From: Saturnia japonica
Lineage: Eukaryota; Arthropoda; Insecta; Lepidoptera; Saturniidae
Length of the DNA stretch: 64,000 nucleotides
NCBI GenBank assembly: GCA_033032175.1
Contig: CM065324.1
Coordinates: forward strand, 248,001-312,000
Direction of reading: 5' to 3'
The notes below the pieces were generated by a model, which was given only the letters and a program-made list of their open reading frames with translations, was not told the origin of the DNA and searched no databases. How positions within the stretch are numbered: the first letter of the stretch is position 1; every line of letters starts with the position of its first letter. This document shows, in pieces, positions 11,885 to 22,559 of this stretch. Made by a program: the position numbers and the translations under genes.

Positions 11885-12199
11885 CGATCTCTCTCTGTAC
11901 ATTATATTCAAAACATCAGATACCACGGCACCGATATGGATCACTCTTCAACATTCTTCTTCTTTATTTTATAAGACATTATGAAACTCAAAGTTGTATA
12001 AACTGCATTTTATATTTGTAGGGTATTCGATGGTAATGTTACAAACCATAAACACTGGACACTACTGAACTACAAATATTAGCAATCGTTGTACTTAGGG
12101 TAATCTGAAGATACGATTTTTAATTTTTTACAATGTATACTGAAGTCACTATGCGTGATACAAATATTTTACAACTTCACTGTCATCATATCCTTGGTT

Positions 12200-12560
12200 A
12201 CTCGATGTTGGCTGGGGAGTGTATGAGATGTTTCCGTCACTTCGTGGTGAAGACTCGGAGAGTTTACAATATGCGAGAGTGATGTATTAACTATTGTAAA
12301 GGATTACCAGTGATGTGATATAGGATGTGTTCCGCGTGTGCTTGGGCTCGGATGAGGAGCAGCGGAGTAGCGAACGCGAGCGCGAGCGCGTAAAGCGTCG
12401 TCACGAGCAGAGACATGGCGTCGCTCGGCGCGGAGAGCGAGCGCGGACTGTGCGACTACAGCTGCTGCCTCCGCGACGCGACGCGACTATTGCGTTGCAA
12501 CTTGCATAACAACGGCCTTTCCATTTCTACGACACGACGCGCGACGCTTCAGGGCTTTCA
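12200..12560 (+). other. CpG-rich block, possible host first exon
   Basis: A CpG-dense block in AT-rich DNA contains an ATG at 12415 in good context (agagacATGGCGTCG). From there 61 codons stay open, with G/C-rich third positions at the start (MASLGAESERGLCDY...). The frame degrades into AT-rich sequence after about 12510 without a convincing donor. I do not recognise the peptide. It could be a promoter and first exon, or only a CpG island. Confidence 0.25.
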
Positions 12561-12655
12561 CACTCACACTAGTATATTATATTACAAAGTAATAATTTAA
12601 AAATACCTATATTTTAGGTAACTTGTTAAGGTTATATCATAATATATTTGAAACA

Positions 12656-12950
12656 ATGATGACTCAGTGGTAGTTTGTACGGACTCCGCGTCGATCGACG
12701 TGAGTTCGAATTCCTGCAATGAGCCTGAGCGCCCGGTGAACGAAAACATTGTGATGAAACCATAGTATGTTTTTTTTAGTTTTTTTTGTATTTTTTGGGT
12801 TTCGTTTTTTTGTTTTTTGGCTAGCTACCATCCTCAAGCTGAAAATCTGCCCCAAACACCTAGTTGAGTTTCGGCAGCCACACTTGAGAGCCAGTCGTCC
12901 CACTAGGCTTTGCATGTTACCATCATGGGCCAAATCGTCACTTAACAGAT
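12656..12950 (+). mobile_element. tRNA-derived SINE-like element
   Basis: Begins with a tRNA-like head: A-box-like GACTCAGTGGTAG near 12660 and B-box-like GAGTTCGAATTCC near 12702. After it come the gcccggtgaacgaaaac block, a T-rich segment and the cacatt-like tail words catcatgggccaaatcg. Related tail words (attacgggccacatcgcc) occur at 37880-37915. The family differs from the SINE at 9895 and 63046. Confidence 0.5.
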
Positions 12951-14084
12951 GAGGCGCTAAAATCTACAATGCAAATAAAAAACATCACGTTAGTAAACTG
13001 TAGGCACAAAATGAATCTTCCATCATTTCTTATTTTGGAATGAAAATTCGATTTTGCAAGCCCTAAGCATATGCTTTTCTGGAAAGAGAGAAAGGAAGAG
13101 AATGTGACATGTGTAGGTCTGTCTTAAGGATGAAAGATTGGCGCTCGAACAAAATAGGACCTTTGAAATAAATATACTAAATAAGGAATAATATTTGTTT
13201 ACATTCACACTTTGGGAGTATAAAGTAAATGGCACGCGTTTGTTAGTTGGAAAACGCTGTACAGTCCATGGACCACAACTGGAAATCAATAAAAGAATAT
13301 TTTGCATTTCGTAGAAATATATTATAATACATCGCATTTACTTAATATACAATGAACCAGTGTTTTTCCAACGGCTTCGCTTGCGCCTTAGTTGGTTATA
13401 TTCCATTTAGAGCATTCGATCCAGGCCTTTTTTTCAATTCCGGGATTTCGGGATTGTCTAAATATAATCCCGGTATTGTAGACAGGTAATTAAATGGCAG
13501 AGTGCTATATAAAATCTGCTTTTTAATGATTCTTATAATTAAAAAAATAATTAAACGTCCATAAAATAAGATTCATTTTAAATCTTGCCAGAAAAATGTA
13601 GTTGAACAAAATAAACCAACTAGTACTTATGTCTATATATAACACTTAAAATTAATACGTTAAAGTAAAAAAAAAATCAGAATTAAGTTCCCGTAATAAG
13701 CAAGTTATTATACAGAGATCAGTACTTATAGACCCTATTGAATTTGTTTAAAAAGAGCGCTGGCGCTAGCGCTGCACTCAATACAATTTAATATCAAATC
13801 TTTTTATTGTAGGTAATTGTTTTTCGTGAAATGCTGCGTTTAGTTTAAAGTATAAAGAGTTTGAACATCTTATATGTCTACCTAAAATACATAAGTACTG
13901 ATATGAAAAAAAACAACGAAAATATTTTTTCCAGTAATTGTTTTTGGGAGTGCACTGTACTGCACCAGCTCTCACTGTTTCTCGTAGAGGAGGAACTAAA
14001 CGAGCTATTCTGTGACGAGAATGTCTAATAGCTACTTTGTTATTCATATTTTGAAGGATTTCTGGACAATCAATTTTATTTCTT
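12951..14084. other. Non-coding stretch, nothing recognised
   Basis: AT-rich DNA. Short open frames at 13023-13337 and 13778-14047 on the minus strand have AT-driven composition and no recognisable motif. Confidence 0.4.
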
Positions 14085-14326
14085 ATCTATACAATTAATA
14101 AAATTGAAGTGTCTGTTTGTAATGTCAAAATAACAGTTTTTTTACTAAATGCATATGAAAGTAAATATGATAACAAAAAATCCATTTTTAAATTTTTATT
14201 CTGTCTGTTTGTTTATTCCGGGTAATCTCCGAAACGGTTGGACCTATTTTGACGGGACTTTCACTGATCGATAGCTGATGATATGTGGAGTAACTTAGGC
14301 TGCTTTTATTTTAATCTGTGGGCAAT
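14085..14326 (+). mobile_element. Helitron-like element, 5' fragment (copy C)
   Basis: Matches the first half of the copy at 19675-20171 (gtgtctgtttgtaatgtcaa, ccgggtaatctccgaaacgg, ttttgacgggactttcac) and stops abruptly near 14326, so the 3' half with the hairpin and CTAG is missing. Confidence 0.6.
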
Positions 14327-14476
14327 ACACATTTTATGTATAGTCTACGACAACCACTGAACCTCTGAACGCTTCGTGGCGCCACAGAACAAAATACCCT
14401 AAGAAGTACATCATACGTTTTAGATAACAATAATTTATAGTAGGTACTAGGTAGTTAATAAGTTTGAACGGATGCA

Positions 14477-14595
14477 TACCGCCGCGCCGCGCCGTGCCGC
14501 GCCGTGCCGCGCCGTGCCGCGCCGTGCCGCGCCGTACCGCGCCGTGCCGCGCCGTGCCGCGCCGTGCCGCGCCGTGCCGCGCCGTGCCACGCCGG
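14477..14595. repeat. 10-bp GC-rich minisatellite
   Basis: About twelve tandem units of gccgtgccgc with one gtaccgc variant. All six frames stay open through it, giving low-complexity RRGTARHGA- or PRRAAPCRAV-type peptides that are a by-product of the 10-bp period, not genes. Confidence 0.9.
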
Positions 14596-14789
14596 TGACA
14601 GACAGCACAATGGCCGGTGATACCGACAGAAACAATTTCCGCTCGATTGATGAAAATGCAACTCAATAGTAAGTAACCTTTGAACTTTGAATATTATCAA
14701 AGAGTGACTGACTGTTTCGAATTATATCGCATTGTTTTCATAGATACAATATTAATGTAATTAAAGCAATCATAAATCAGGACGTGACT

Positions 14790-15110
14790 ACTTTGCACCA
14801 TCACACCGCTCGCCATCGCGTCGGCAGGGCAGGTTCATCATGACATCCTGGAACTTAAATGGTCGCGGACAGTCAGTTTTCGGAGAAGTTTTCTTCCGCG
14901 AACGCTTAGGATGTGGAATGAGCTCTGCCGAGGCGTTCCCTGGGGACTAGAGTATGGGGTTCTTCAAAAAGGAAGTGAATAGGTTTTTAAAGAGTCGACA
15001 ACGACGCATGTGATGCTTCTGGTGTTGCCAACGTCCATAGGCTGCGGTGACCGCTTACAATTAAGCCGACTGCATGCTTGTTTACCACCATTGTGATATA
15101 AAAAAATATC
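14790..15110 (+). pseudogene. 3' tail of a CR1-type LINE
   Basis: Decayed C-terminus of a non-LTR reverse transcriptase ORF. Frames broken by indels read as an 'LPRRxF'-like block near 14920 and then GVANVHRLR before the 3' untranslated end (ggtgaccgcttacaatt, gcatgcttgtttaccacc) and an A-rich tail at about 15098-15105. The same tail occurs on the minus strand at 41227-41575, where the frame is intact and ends RQRASGASGVARVHRLW. Only the end of the element is present, as is usual for 5'-truncated LINE copies. Confidence 0.6.
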
Positions 15111-15301
15111 TGAATAAAAACCGGGACCTGGCTGTCAAAGCATAGGAAAGCGAGAAATATAATTATATTTACTTTTGACATTTGAAATAGTATTATTGAA
15201 TACTAGCCGTGCCCGCGGCTCCACTCGTGAGGACAAAGAACGCGTAGTGCTTATAAAAATCGTTGTTTCTTAAAACTTTAATAAGAGACAAACATCTTAG
15301 T

Positions 15302-15812
15302 ATTTCATGGATTCACCGTGTGGGTTCCGGATCTATCGTGTGACAGACAGAGGGAATACGAGCAGCCCTCGGGACTTGCGACCAAGGTGTAGGTTTAAGG
15401 GGCCCCCTTATGATGCATCAGCGTTCACCTTGACTGCCCGCGATACCCTCCCTGCCAAGCCAGATTTGGTAAGAGCCTGTTGATGCTGCTTTAGATACTC
15501 GTTTTAAAATAGAACTTACTGCAGTTCTCGTTTTAGCAAGTTATAGAGAGATTTCGCTGGAATTCCTCTCGCTCCCACTTCCACCGCATACAAGTTAACC
15601 GCATAGCCGTTTTTGGTTAGCTCATTACATAGATCGTAATATTTATTCATTTTTATTGCGTGGTCTTTAGGTATGTTAGTTTCCCACGGTACAGTAAGCT
15701 CTACAAGTACTATTCGCTTGATTTCTGGAGAATAAAGATATATGTCTGATCTGGAGGACGAAACACCCACATCCTCTGGGATTTTATAATGTTTTTCATA
15801 TGTGATCACTAA
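15302..15812 (-). repeat. Dispersed repeat, copy 2 (nuclease-like element tail)
   Basis: Second copy of the unit at 778-1290; it carries the better-preserved coding part (15516-15923). A truncated Helitron-like end with CTAG at 15203-15206 lies just to its left. Confidence 0.6.
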
Positions 15813-15923
15813 AATAGTCCAATCAGGTGCAGAACCTAGGGGTGAGAAGGGCTTACTTTTAGCATTTAATATATATTTATTGTTATTGGTATCCTGATAA
15901 AAAAAAATTTCGATAAGGGCCAA
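15516..15923 (-). pseudogene. PD-(D/E)XK-like nuclease domain fragment of an unknown element
   Basis: An open frame of 135 codons, probably the C-terminal part of a longer protein. The start codon shown is merely the first Met. Residues about 57-82 read as SRSDIYLYS...IVLVELTVPWE, and the end has VEVGARGIPAKSLYNLLKREL. The D-x(about 13)-E-x-T arrangement on adjacent predicted strands resembles a PD-(D/E)XK nuclease core with Thr in place of the last Lys, as in the restriction-like endonuclease at the C-terminus of some early-branching LINEs. No RT is present upstream. The assignment rests on motif spacing only. The existence of a second copy (995-1290) shows it belongs to an interspersed element. 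Confidence 0.45.
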
Positions 15924-16262
15924 GTATGTAAGGAGTTAAACAAACAAAAGTTGTTGCACACGCAAACCTCAATTATATTAAAATAAATTGAAACTTATTT
16001 AACAAAAGTTAAAACAATTAAATGAATACGTCTAGATTCTTTGGCATTAAATTAAAGTAAATTAGTAATACAAGTATTTAATTAGAACTAGGAAGTATCA
16101 CTTTTAATTCTGGCTGAATGTTAAGCTGTAACATAAAACGGGACCATTAGAGCGGGATAAGTGGAATAAGTGAGACGGTCGCCGTCTCGGGAGCTTACAT
16201 TCAAATATAACATTAGCGTGACCATTTGTAATACGCTCAAGTCGTTAACTCTATATATTAAT
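15924..16262. other. Non-coding stretch, nothing recognised
   Basis: AT-rich DNA between the nuclease-like fragment and the next dispersed repeat. Confidence 0.4.
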
Positions 16263-16600
16263 TCGTGAAGGAAAAGCTTTCGGTACCTTTTTAAGCGTAT
16301 CGAAAGCACGGAAGACTTGGATTTGGCATGGTTTGAGTTTATATGGAGAAGGAGTGCAGAAAGCTAAAATTTATCTATATAATATCTGTTACTAATGTAT
16401 TACATAAATTAATACTGGGAATCCTAAATCAACCATTGCCATTGAACTTATACCCCCAAATATATTGACATTGTCACTCAACGAAAAGTGACAGCAAGTG
16501 ATGTAGATAATACTCATTGTTTATGGAACGGAAACAAACGGAAAATAATCTGTGATCAAAAAGTCGCTGGTCTGATTTCGACCTTAGGGCGATCGCTAGT
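16263..16600 (-). repeat. Dispersed repeat family R350, copy 2
   Basis: Reverse-complement relative of 2944-3300: gaaggagtgcagaaagctaa, attgacattgtcactcaacg and gtcgctggtctgatttcgac are the mirror images of blocks there. Confidence 0.6.
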
Positions 16601-16841
16601 ATGGAGAAATACTTAAATAACGTTTTCAGAGGGATCCGGTATACATTCACTTTTGGGTCTAAAGTTTTGAGAGAGAAAAGCGCCGCGACGGGTGCCTCAT
16701 CGCTGACACACTGACCCCCGGCATGGTTTATTTATCGTGCTACATCCATTAGTTCCAGTATTTGTTAATTTATTAATGCCCCACGTGTATTTCTTCACAT
16801 TTCACGTGTATTTATCCAATTTACCCAAGTAAACTATGAGA

Positions 16842-17960
16842 TAATTTATTTATTTATTTGGAAATCCAACACCATACAGTATTTTATATAATATCTTATA
16901 GTATGTAATAATTAAAGCCAAAACAGGATTTCACAATTACAGGAAGTGATACATAAAAATATACATAAATAGACAAAAGAAAAACATGTAATCTTTACTG
17001 GCGTTTAGTATAGTGTGCGTGAGTGTGTGTGAGCGTGTGTCTGTGTTTGCTTTATCTTTTTTATATTATAATTGTATAATTATATTTAACTTATTATTTC
17101 ACTTTTAAATGTATTTCGTGAATGTCGAAATATGTCTACCGTATCATATACTTCATTATATGATCGGGCAATGCGACACAGTATTGAGTTCTGAGCAAAG
17201 TTATATTTAGCATATGGGACAGCAAACAACGGTGCTTTGCGTGTACAGTATTTTGGTACTCGCAGTGATACAGAGCCCAAAAGATCGGGACAATCAATAT
17301 AGCCCGATAGTATAGAGTGCAATAAAATCATTTCATGTTGTCGACGCTGCGGCCGCACTTCTAAAGAACCTAGGCGAAAATACTTACATAGTTCACCATA
17401 GTTCGTAAATTCTTTAAAATCTTTATAGCATAAAAATTTTACAATTTTTTTCTGAATAGATTCAATACTGTCTATGTATTTATTATATTGAGGCGCCCAT
17501 ATGACTGAAGCATATTCAAGAATACTTATTACGTACGCGAAGTACAGCATTTTAATACACTCTATATTTGTGAATGGTTCGCATATATGTTTGATGAAGC
17601 CTAATTGTTTATGTGCTTTACTAACGATGACATCTATGTGATCCCTCATAGACAGCTTATAATCAAAAATAACACCCAAGTCTCTAACCTTGTCAACTTT
17701 TCTAATAGGAACATTATTTATGTAATACTGAAAGTTAATAACTTTAGATTTACGAGTAAAGCTGATATTTACGCACTTATTTACGTTAAAAGTAATTTTA
17801 TTCTTTTTATAATATTCCTCAAGAGTATTAATGTCACGTTGGATATATTTATGCAGTCAGTTTCTGATTTAACCCTTAAATAAATCTTCATATCGTCAGC
17901 AAACATTATAAATTTTGCTAATAGAGTCAACGCTAACATTGCGCATGTTTCAAATATATT
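16842..17960 (-). pseudogene. 5'-truncated LINE (CR1/Jockey group), RT fragment
   Basis: The minus strand encodes the C-terminal part of a LINE reverse transcriptase. The catalytic box FADD is encoded near 17900. It is followed, in a shifted frame, by ITFNVNKCVNISF and VDKVRDLGVIFDYKLSM, and then by the thumb region with ILEYASVIWAPQYN and an IESIQKKIVKF block ending at 17086. The frame from 17679 to 17086 is open for 197 codons; at least one one-base shift near 17845 separates it from the FADD segment. The 3' end is an (AAATA)-type tail, seen on the plus strand as tttatttatttattt at 16842-16862. The endonuclease and N-terminal RT are missing. Typical dead-on-arrival copy. Confidence 0.75.
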
Positions 17961-18142
17961 AAATGATAATATCTGTATATTGTTGTTATATTTATAGAGG
18001 TTTATACTTCTAACAAAACATTCTTCAAAACATTAATGTTTTACTTTCCAAGTTTAACTGGGGAGGCGTTTTTGGAGTTACTTATAGTTCTTTTGTCGCA
18101 TTCAGTAGAGGGTAAAACCCTCTATGATAATAACATAAAATC

Positions 18143-18470
18143 ATTTACTGACTTTGTTTTTTATTGTGTAAATTACAATGTTAACTTATACAAAGTTTTT
18201 TTTTCCTTATTGAAAATAATATATAAGTATAACGAATTCGCATATTATTATCATTGATAGCTAAGTTAATAATGTTGTTATCACGCAGAATAACATATTT
18301 GGAGTAATTTACTGACTTTGTTTTTTATTGTGTAAATTACAATGTTAACTTATACAAAGTTTTTTTTTCCTTATTGAAAATAATATATAAGTATAACGAA
18401 TTCGCATATTATTATCATTGATAGCTAAGTTAATAATGTTGTTATCACGCAGAATAACATATTTGGAGTA
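18143..18470. repeat. Perfect 164-bp tandem duplication
   Basis: 18143-18306 and 18307-18470 read identically base for base. The unit is AT-rich and non-coding. Complete identity means either a very recent duplication or an assembly artefact. Confidence 0.9.
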
Positions 18471-19674
18471 ATTTTTGTTTTGTTACACCAAACAGGTAGA
18501 TATAACTTCTTTTGTGCGTACACATAGGTACCGTATAATTATTGTTTTTGGGACATCGAACATAGCTTGTTTTCCCAAATATTTATAAATTACATATGTA
18601 CTAACTCGTAAACAACTTCTTTATTAGATAGGTGTTCATTTTTTTCGAGTTAATTATAAAATAAAATTTAATCAGGATAAAAAATAGGATAATGAAGCTT
18701 CTTATAAAGAAACAATTCTTAGAATCGGAAAAATAGTTTCAGAGTTTACCTCCTACAAACATACAAACTTTAGATAATATTGAGTTGAGTTTCCTTTCTG
18801 TTTTGCTTAATAAGCATATTACGACAAACTAAAATGTTACGTAAAACATGCTAATGAGAATCAAACCAGTTCTGAGTAGGGCAATGTTCCGAGCTGGTGA
18901 CCATATTCAGCATCGGTGAGAGCTCAACAAATCAATGTTAATATTATATTTAAACTGTATCGTGGCTTGACATCATCATTGACATCAGATATTATTGTCC
19001 ACGGTTTTTCAAATCGTAAACGCAACCAACAGATTTCGCATACGTCCCATTCATCATTTTAATGTTTTAAATTCACCTCAGTTGCTTTCAGGCTATATTA
19101 TAACTTTCGTCATCACATTTTTATTTTGCTTCATCACCATCGATCTTAAGAACTACCTATAAAAAGTTTTTTTTTATTGAGTTAGGAGAATCACCATGAA
19201 ACAAAGAAGTATAAAGTATTTTTTTAAATTAATATCGCTATCATATTAAGGGTTAGATAAATACGTTGATGTACTTTACTACTAGTTTAGTTCCCATGTA
19301 TTAACGCTAGAGGCACTGCCAGTTGCAGGATTAAAGAAGACAAAACTTTGATTGCATAAATTAGTTGATAAACTCGTCCTGGTGCTTAAAAAACCTTGAT
19401 ATTATGTGACGACGTGGGCTTTTACGTGCAGTTGACTCTCACCTCTGTTCTGGAGCCAATGAAAACTAATTGATGGTTTCTATTGTTTAACAAGCAATCG
19501 AATCTAGTAAATTTAACGATAATTCAATGCGATTATATAATATTACCAATATGCTCAATAATAATAACATATTAATAATTTATTTTTTCTTAAAATCATA
19601 ACATAAAATACTATTGTGCCTCTAGTCGGAAATCCTGTGTTGTTATTAGTTAATCGGTTACATCTATACAATTA
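18471..19674. other. Non-coding stretch, nothing recognised
   Basis: AT-rich DNA with no gene, RNA or clear repeat boundary. A short word shared with about 38500-38540 (gaggcactgcc context) may be a small repeat. Confidence 0.35.
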
Positions 19675-20171
19675 TCATATCATATAAGTGTCTGTTTGTA
19701 ATGTCAAAATAACAGCTTTTTCTAAATGCATATCAAAGTATATACGACACCAATAACAAAAACCCATTTTTAAATTTTATGCCCGTCTGTCTGTTTGTTC
19801 CGGGTAATCTCCGAAACGGTGTGACCGATTTTGACGGGACTTACACTAGTAGATAGCTGATTTTATAGGGAAAAACTTAGGCTACTTTTATTTTAGAAAA
19901 ATAATTAGGGTTTCGCACAAATAAAAAAAAACTAATCATGGTGAATCAATTCGGGCGCTTAAATGGCTTATGCTGAGTAAACCATAAGAGATTTATCAAA
20001 TTAATGTGCTACATAATTGTAGACCTACAAAAAAGTCCACGAGAGTACATGTCTATCTTCTAAGGAACACCCACAATAAGCATTTTTGTCTTTAAAATAG
20101 CCGGGAGCGGGAGAGCAAGATTCGCGCGGGCATTCTGTAGTTCATGTGAGCGAAGCTGCGGGCACGGCTAG
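19675..20171 (+). mobile_element. Non-autonomous Helitron-like element, copy B (complete)
   Basis: About 500 bp. It starts near gtgtctgtttgtaatgtcaa and ends gcgaagctgcgggcacgg CTAG at 20168-20171, followed by T, the pattern of Helitron 3' ends. It is collinear with copy A (4429-4925, reverse); fragments lie at 14085-14326, 22560-22720, 29825-30000 and 50404-50619. No coding capacity. Confidence 0.65.
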
Positions 20172-21169
20172 TTATAAATATTTATGCAATAACTAGTTGA
20201 GCCAGCAGACCCGCAGACGTTGTTGTGCCCTTTCCGGTAGTAGTTAATAACCCGACGACAGTGCCACCTATTCAATCATTACATATCTATAAACAATAGT
20301 CTTAATAAAACAAATGTATTCTGTAATTATGAGCATTGGTTCAAGTCATTCAAAAATTACGGAATCACTACATAACAGACGCACACAAGAATTTTATAGA
20401 GAAAAAAATCTGGTACTCAGAGCCATCTCTTAAGTAATAGCAGAAATAAATAATTTTATGTTTTGAAGACCTTACTTTGTAGAAATCCACAATAGCTATT
20501 TTCTGTAATGACTAGATCTATGTGGTTTGTATACTTGTACATCTAATAGTCTGTGGTTTGTGTCTGTGGACTTTATTCTTTCACATTGGAAAAATAGGTC
20601 TATAGTAGCTGAATGCTGCTTACAAATGATTTATGACTGATAACTTATATATTGTTTTTGTAATCTGAAACTAATAAAAAAATATCTACTTTCCTATCGT
20701 TTGACTCGTCGTTCCTTTATTAGGTTCAGATAGTTGAAAGACATAAATCAGTTTCAAGCAGAAGTAACAAAGTAATTAATACACGATGAGCCAAATAATA
20801 ATTATTATCGCTCTTGATACCTTCCATTCATCGATGTTATAATTAATTTCCACTTCGCGCCATCTAGTGACTAATAGCGAAGTATGTATTAATTTTGTGT
20901 TTTAATATGAACACAGATGGCGCTAACGGTTGGTTGCGTTTGCTTTTTAAATGGAAATTAAAGCTACAGCAGTATACAGTACAGTTACAATACATACCTA
21001 TTTATTAAGTTCCTGAAGTTATGTACAAGGGATTTTAAAATTTATTCATACTTATAGAAATCAGAGCGGTCACATAACAACTGAATGCAGTTTAAATTTA
21101 ATAATAAAGTAAATAAATTTGAAATGTGAAATGTGTTGAAATTAAATCAACGGATAATATTGTAAGAAT
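20172..21169. other. Non-coding stretch, nothing recognised
   Basis: AT-rich DNA. A small imperfect inverted pair around 20855-20935 (gccatctagtg and agatggcgc) is too weak to call an element. Confidence 0.35.
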
Positions 21170-21335
21170 TGTGGAAGAACTATTGCAAAGGGAGGATCCT
21201 CCAACCAGACGGGCGTTATGTCTGGCGGGCAGCTGCCCGATTGAGTTAATTTATATAGCGCGATGTAGGATAGTAGGATGCGTCTTATGTGGCTCGATAG
21301 ATGTCACTATGTGTCGCTATGTAGATGTCGCCACA
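21170..21335 (-). repeat. Left (3') LTR of the TRIM-like element
   Basis: 166 bp. It lacks the stretch of about 37 bp that carries the TATATATA box in the right LTR, and has an extra short gtgtcgctat unit. The deletion would not affect transcription from the 5' LTR. Confidence 0.7.
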
Positions 21336-21840
21336 TCACTCCCCTCCGAGACCGGAGGTCGATAGCAGGTTGAGTCGTCCATACATCTTGTGATGCTTGC
21401 CGGGCCAGTGGAATGTTCCAGTGATTCGGAACCAGATGCCGCATAGTTCACGGTGAGTCGGAACTGTCTGCGGTGATGCCCCAGTGAGTCGGGGTGATGC
21501 CCCCAGTGAGTCGGGGTGATGCTGCAAGAATGATCCAGTGAGTCGGAGTGTTGCAGTGCTGTGTAGTGGTGGCTGACTGCTGCGTCGACCAGGAGAGAAG
21601 TGCGTCTCTGCTTGCTGACCGGCCGAAGTGCAGTGTGCTGTGCCAAGGTCGCTGAGAAGGCTGTGGATGATGACCAGGAATGCGCGTCCGCTGCATGCTG
21701 GTGGTCAGGATACCCGTAGTAGCCGTGGATGCTGGCTGGCTGTATGACTCGCTGCTCGAAAGCTTGTGAAAGTGATGATGACGTCACTATGTAGATGTGC
21801 GAAGAAGTTTGCGCTGACGTTCATTGCTCGGGGTCACCAG
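21336..21840 (-). other. Internal region of the TRIM-like element, with an open frame
   Basis: GC-rich compared with its surroundings. A minus-strand frame of 156 codons (21787-21317) runs through the whole internal part and into the LTR. Its peptide is rich in His, Ser and Thr and holds three near-repeats of a THWG/DSLG-type block that mirror the 21-bp repeats at 21478-21560 (ccagtgagtcggggtgatgc). I recognise no gag or other domain. It may be a relic of a gag leader or chance openness caused by the repeats. Confidence 0.35.
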
Positions 21841-22033
21841 TGTGGAAGAACTATTGCAAAGGGAGGATCCTCCAACCAGACGGATGCTATGTCTGGCGGG
21901 CAGCTGCCCTGATGGTAGTAGTCGGGTTCTTGTATATATACTCAACGATTGAGTTAATTTCTATAGCGCGATGTAGGATAGTAGGATGCGTCTTATGTGG
22001 CTCGATAGATGTCGCTATGTAGATGTCGCCACA
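21841..22033 (-). repeat. Right (5') LTR of the TRIM-like element
   Basis: 193 bp, TG...CA ends, with a TATATATA promoter box at 21933-21940 that would direct minus-strand transcription into the 505-bp interior. A related solo LTR is at 50915-51176. Confidence 0.7.
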
Positions 22034-22099
22034 TCATCATTAGTTCATAAACAATATAGTACCGAGTTTTGACTAAATTGTAAACTTTTTACAAATTGT

Positions 22100-22220
22100 A
22101 AACGGAGGCTATTTATTACTTTTGAACTTTTGAGCACTTGAGGCCCAAGTCCGGCGAAGCTTTCAAAGTCTCTAATGGCTCCAAGGCCCTTAAGACTGAC
22201 AGTATACTCAGATTGAAAAA
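22100..22220. repeat. Diverged relative of the fold-back repeat
   Basis: Shares word order with the arms at 22907-23150 and with 40790-40985 (ggcc..-gcgaagctttcaaag, ggctcc-aaggccctta-gactgac, poly-A). Single arm only. Confidence 0.35.
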
Positions 22221-22329
22221 AAAAAACATTTGAGGGAAGGGAGTTGAAAATGTGAATTTTCAACGGCTATTCAGTTTCTTGAACTCGCCAGCCGCTGCAC
22301 TTAAGATAAATATAAAACATAAACATAAA

Positions 22330-22505
22330 TTGTTTCTACTTCACTACATAGTATAAAACAAAGTCGCTGTCGCTGTCTGTCCGTCCCTATGTATGCTTAA
22401 ATCTTCAAAACTAAGCAACGTATTTTCAAGCGCTTTTTTTAATAGATAGAGTGATTCAAGAGGAAGGTTTATACGTATGATAAATGCATAATATTATAGA
22501 GAAAC
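22330..22505 (+). repeat. Dispersed repeat family (sister at 52245-52400)
   Basis: Shares tagtataaaa, the gctgtctgtcc-cctat block, gcttagatctt-/gcttaaatctt and a ggaaggttt-ta block with 52245-52400. Non-coding. Confidence 0.5.
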
Positions 22506-22559
22506 ACTGATGAATTTACAAGTTTCTAATGTGATGTCGTAAATAAACACATTGTTTTG

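Larger units (their letters stand above)
21170..22033 (-). mobile_element. Miniature LTR retroelement (TRIM-like)
   Basis: Two direct repeats (21170-21335 and 21841-22033) begin and end with the short inverted pair TGTGG/CCACA and flank only 505 bp. Read on the minus strand, the right copy is the 5' LTR. It is followed at once by CTGGTGACCCCGAGC, a good primer-binding-site candidate (TGG start). The left copy is preceded by the purine tract CGGAGGGGAGTGA, a polypurine tract. The element therefore has every cis signal of an LTR retrotransposon but no gag or pol, the definition of a TRIM. No target duplication is visible (agaat versus tcatc), which suggests an old or rearranged copy. Confidence 0.7.

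Noticed and set aside
11606..12021. Proline-rich and glycine-rich frames at the poly-C run
   Set aside because: Openness comes from the homopolymer; flanking codons show no motif.
12664..12933. 89-codon minus-strand frame
   Set aside because: Runs antisense through a SINE-like element, including its T-rich segment, giving a Lys/Asn-rich stretch.
14334..14700. Four overlapping open frames on both strands in the GC-rich minisatellite
   Set aside because: All are consequences of the 10-bp repeat, whose unit lacks stop codons in any frame.
18143..18470. Possible CRISPR-like or regulated repeat
   Set aside because: Only two contiguous 164-bp units without spacers, in a eukaryotic context.
20855..20935. 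Small inverted pair gccatctagtg / agatggcgc as a MITE
   Set aside because: Too short and imperfect; no terminal definition or target duplication.
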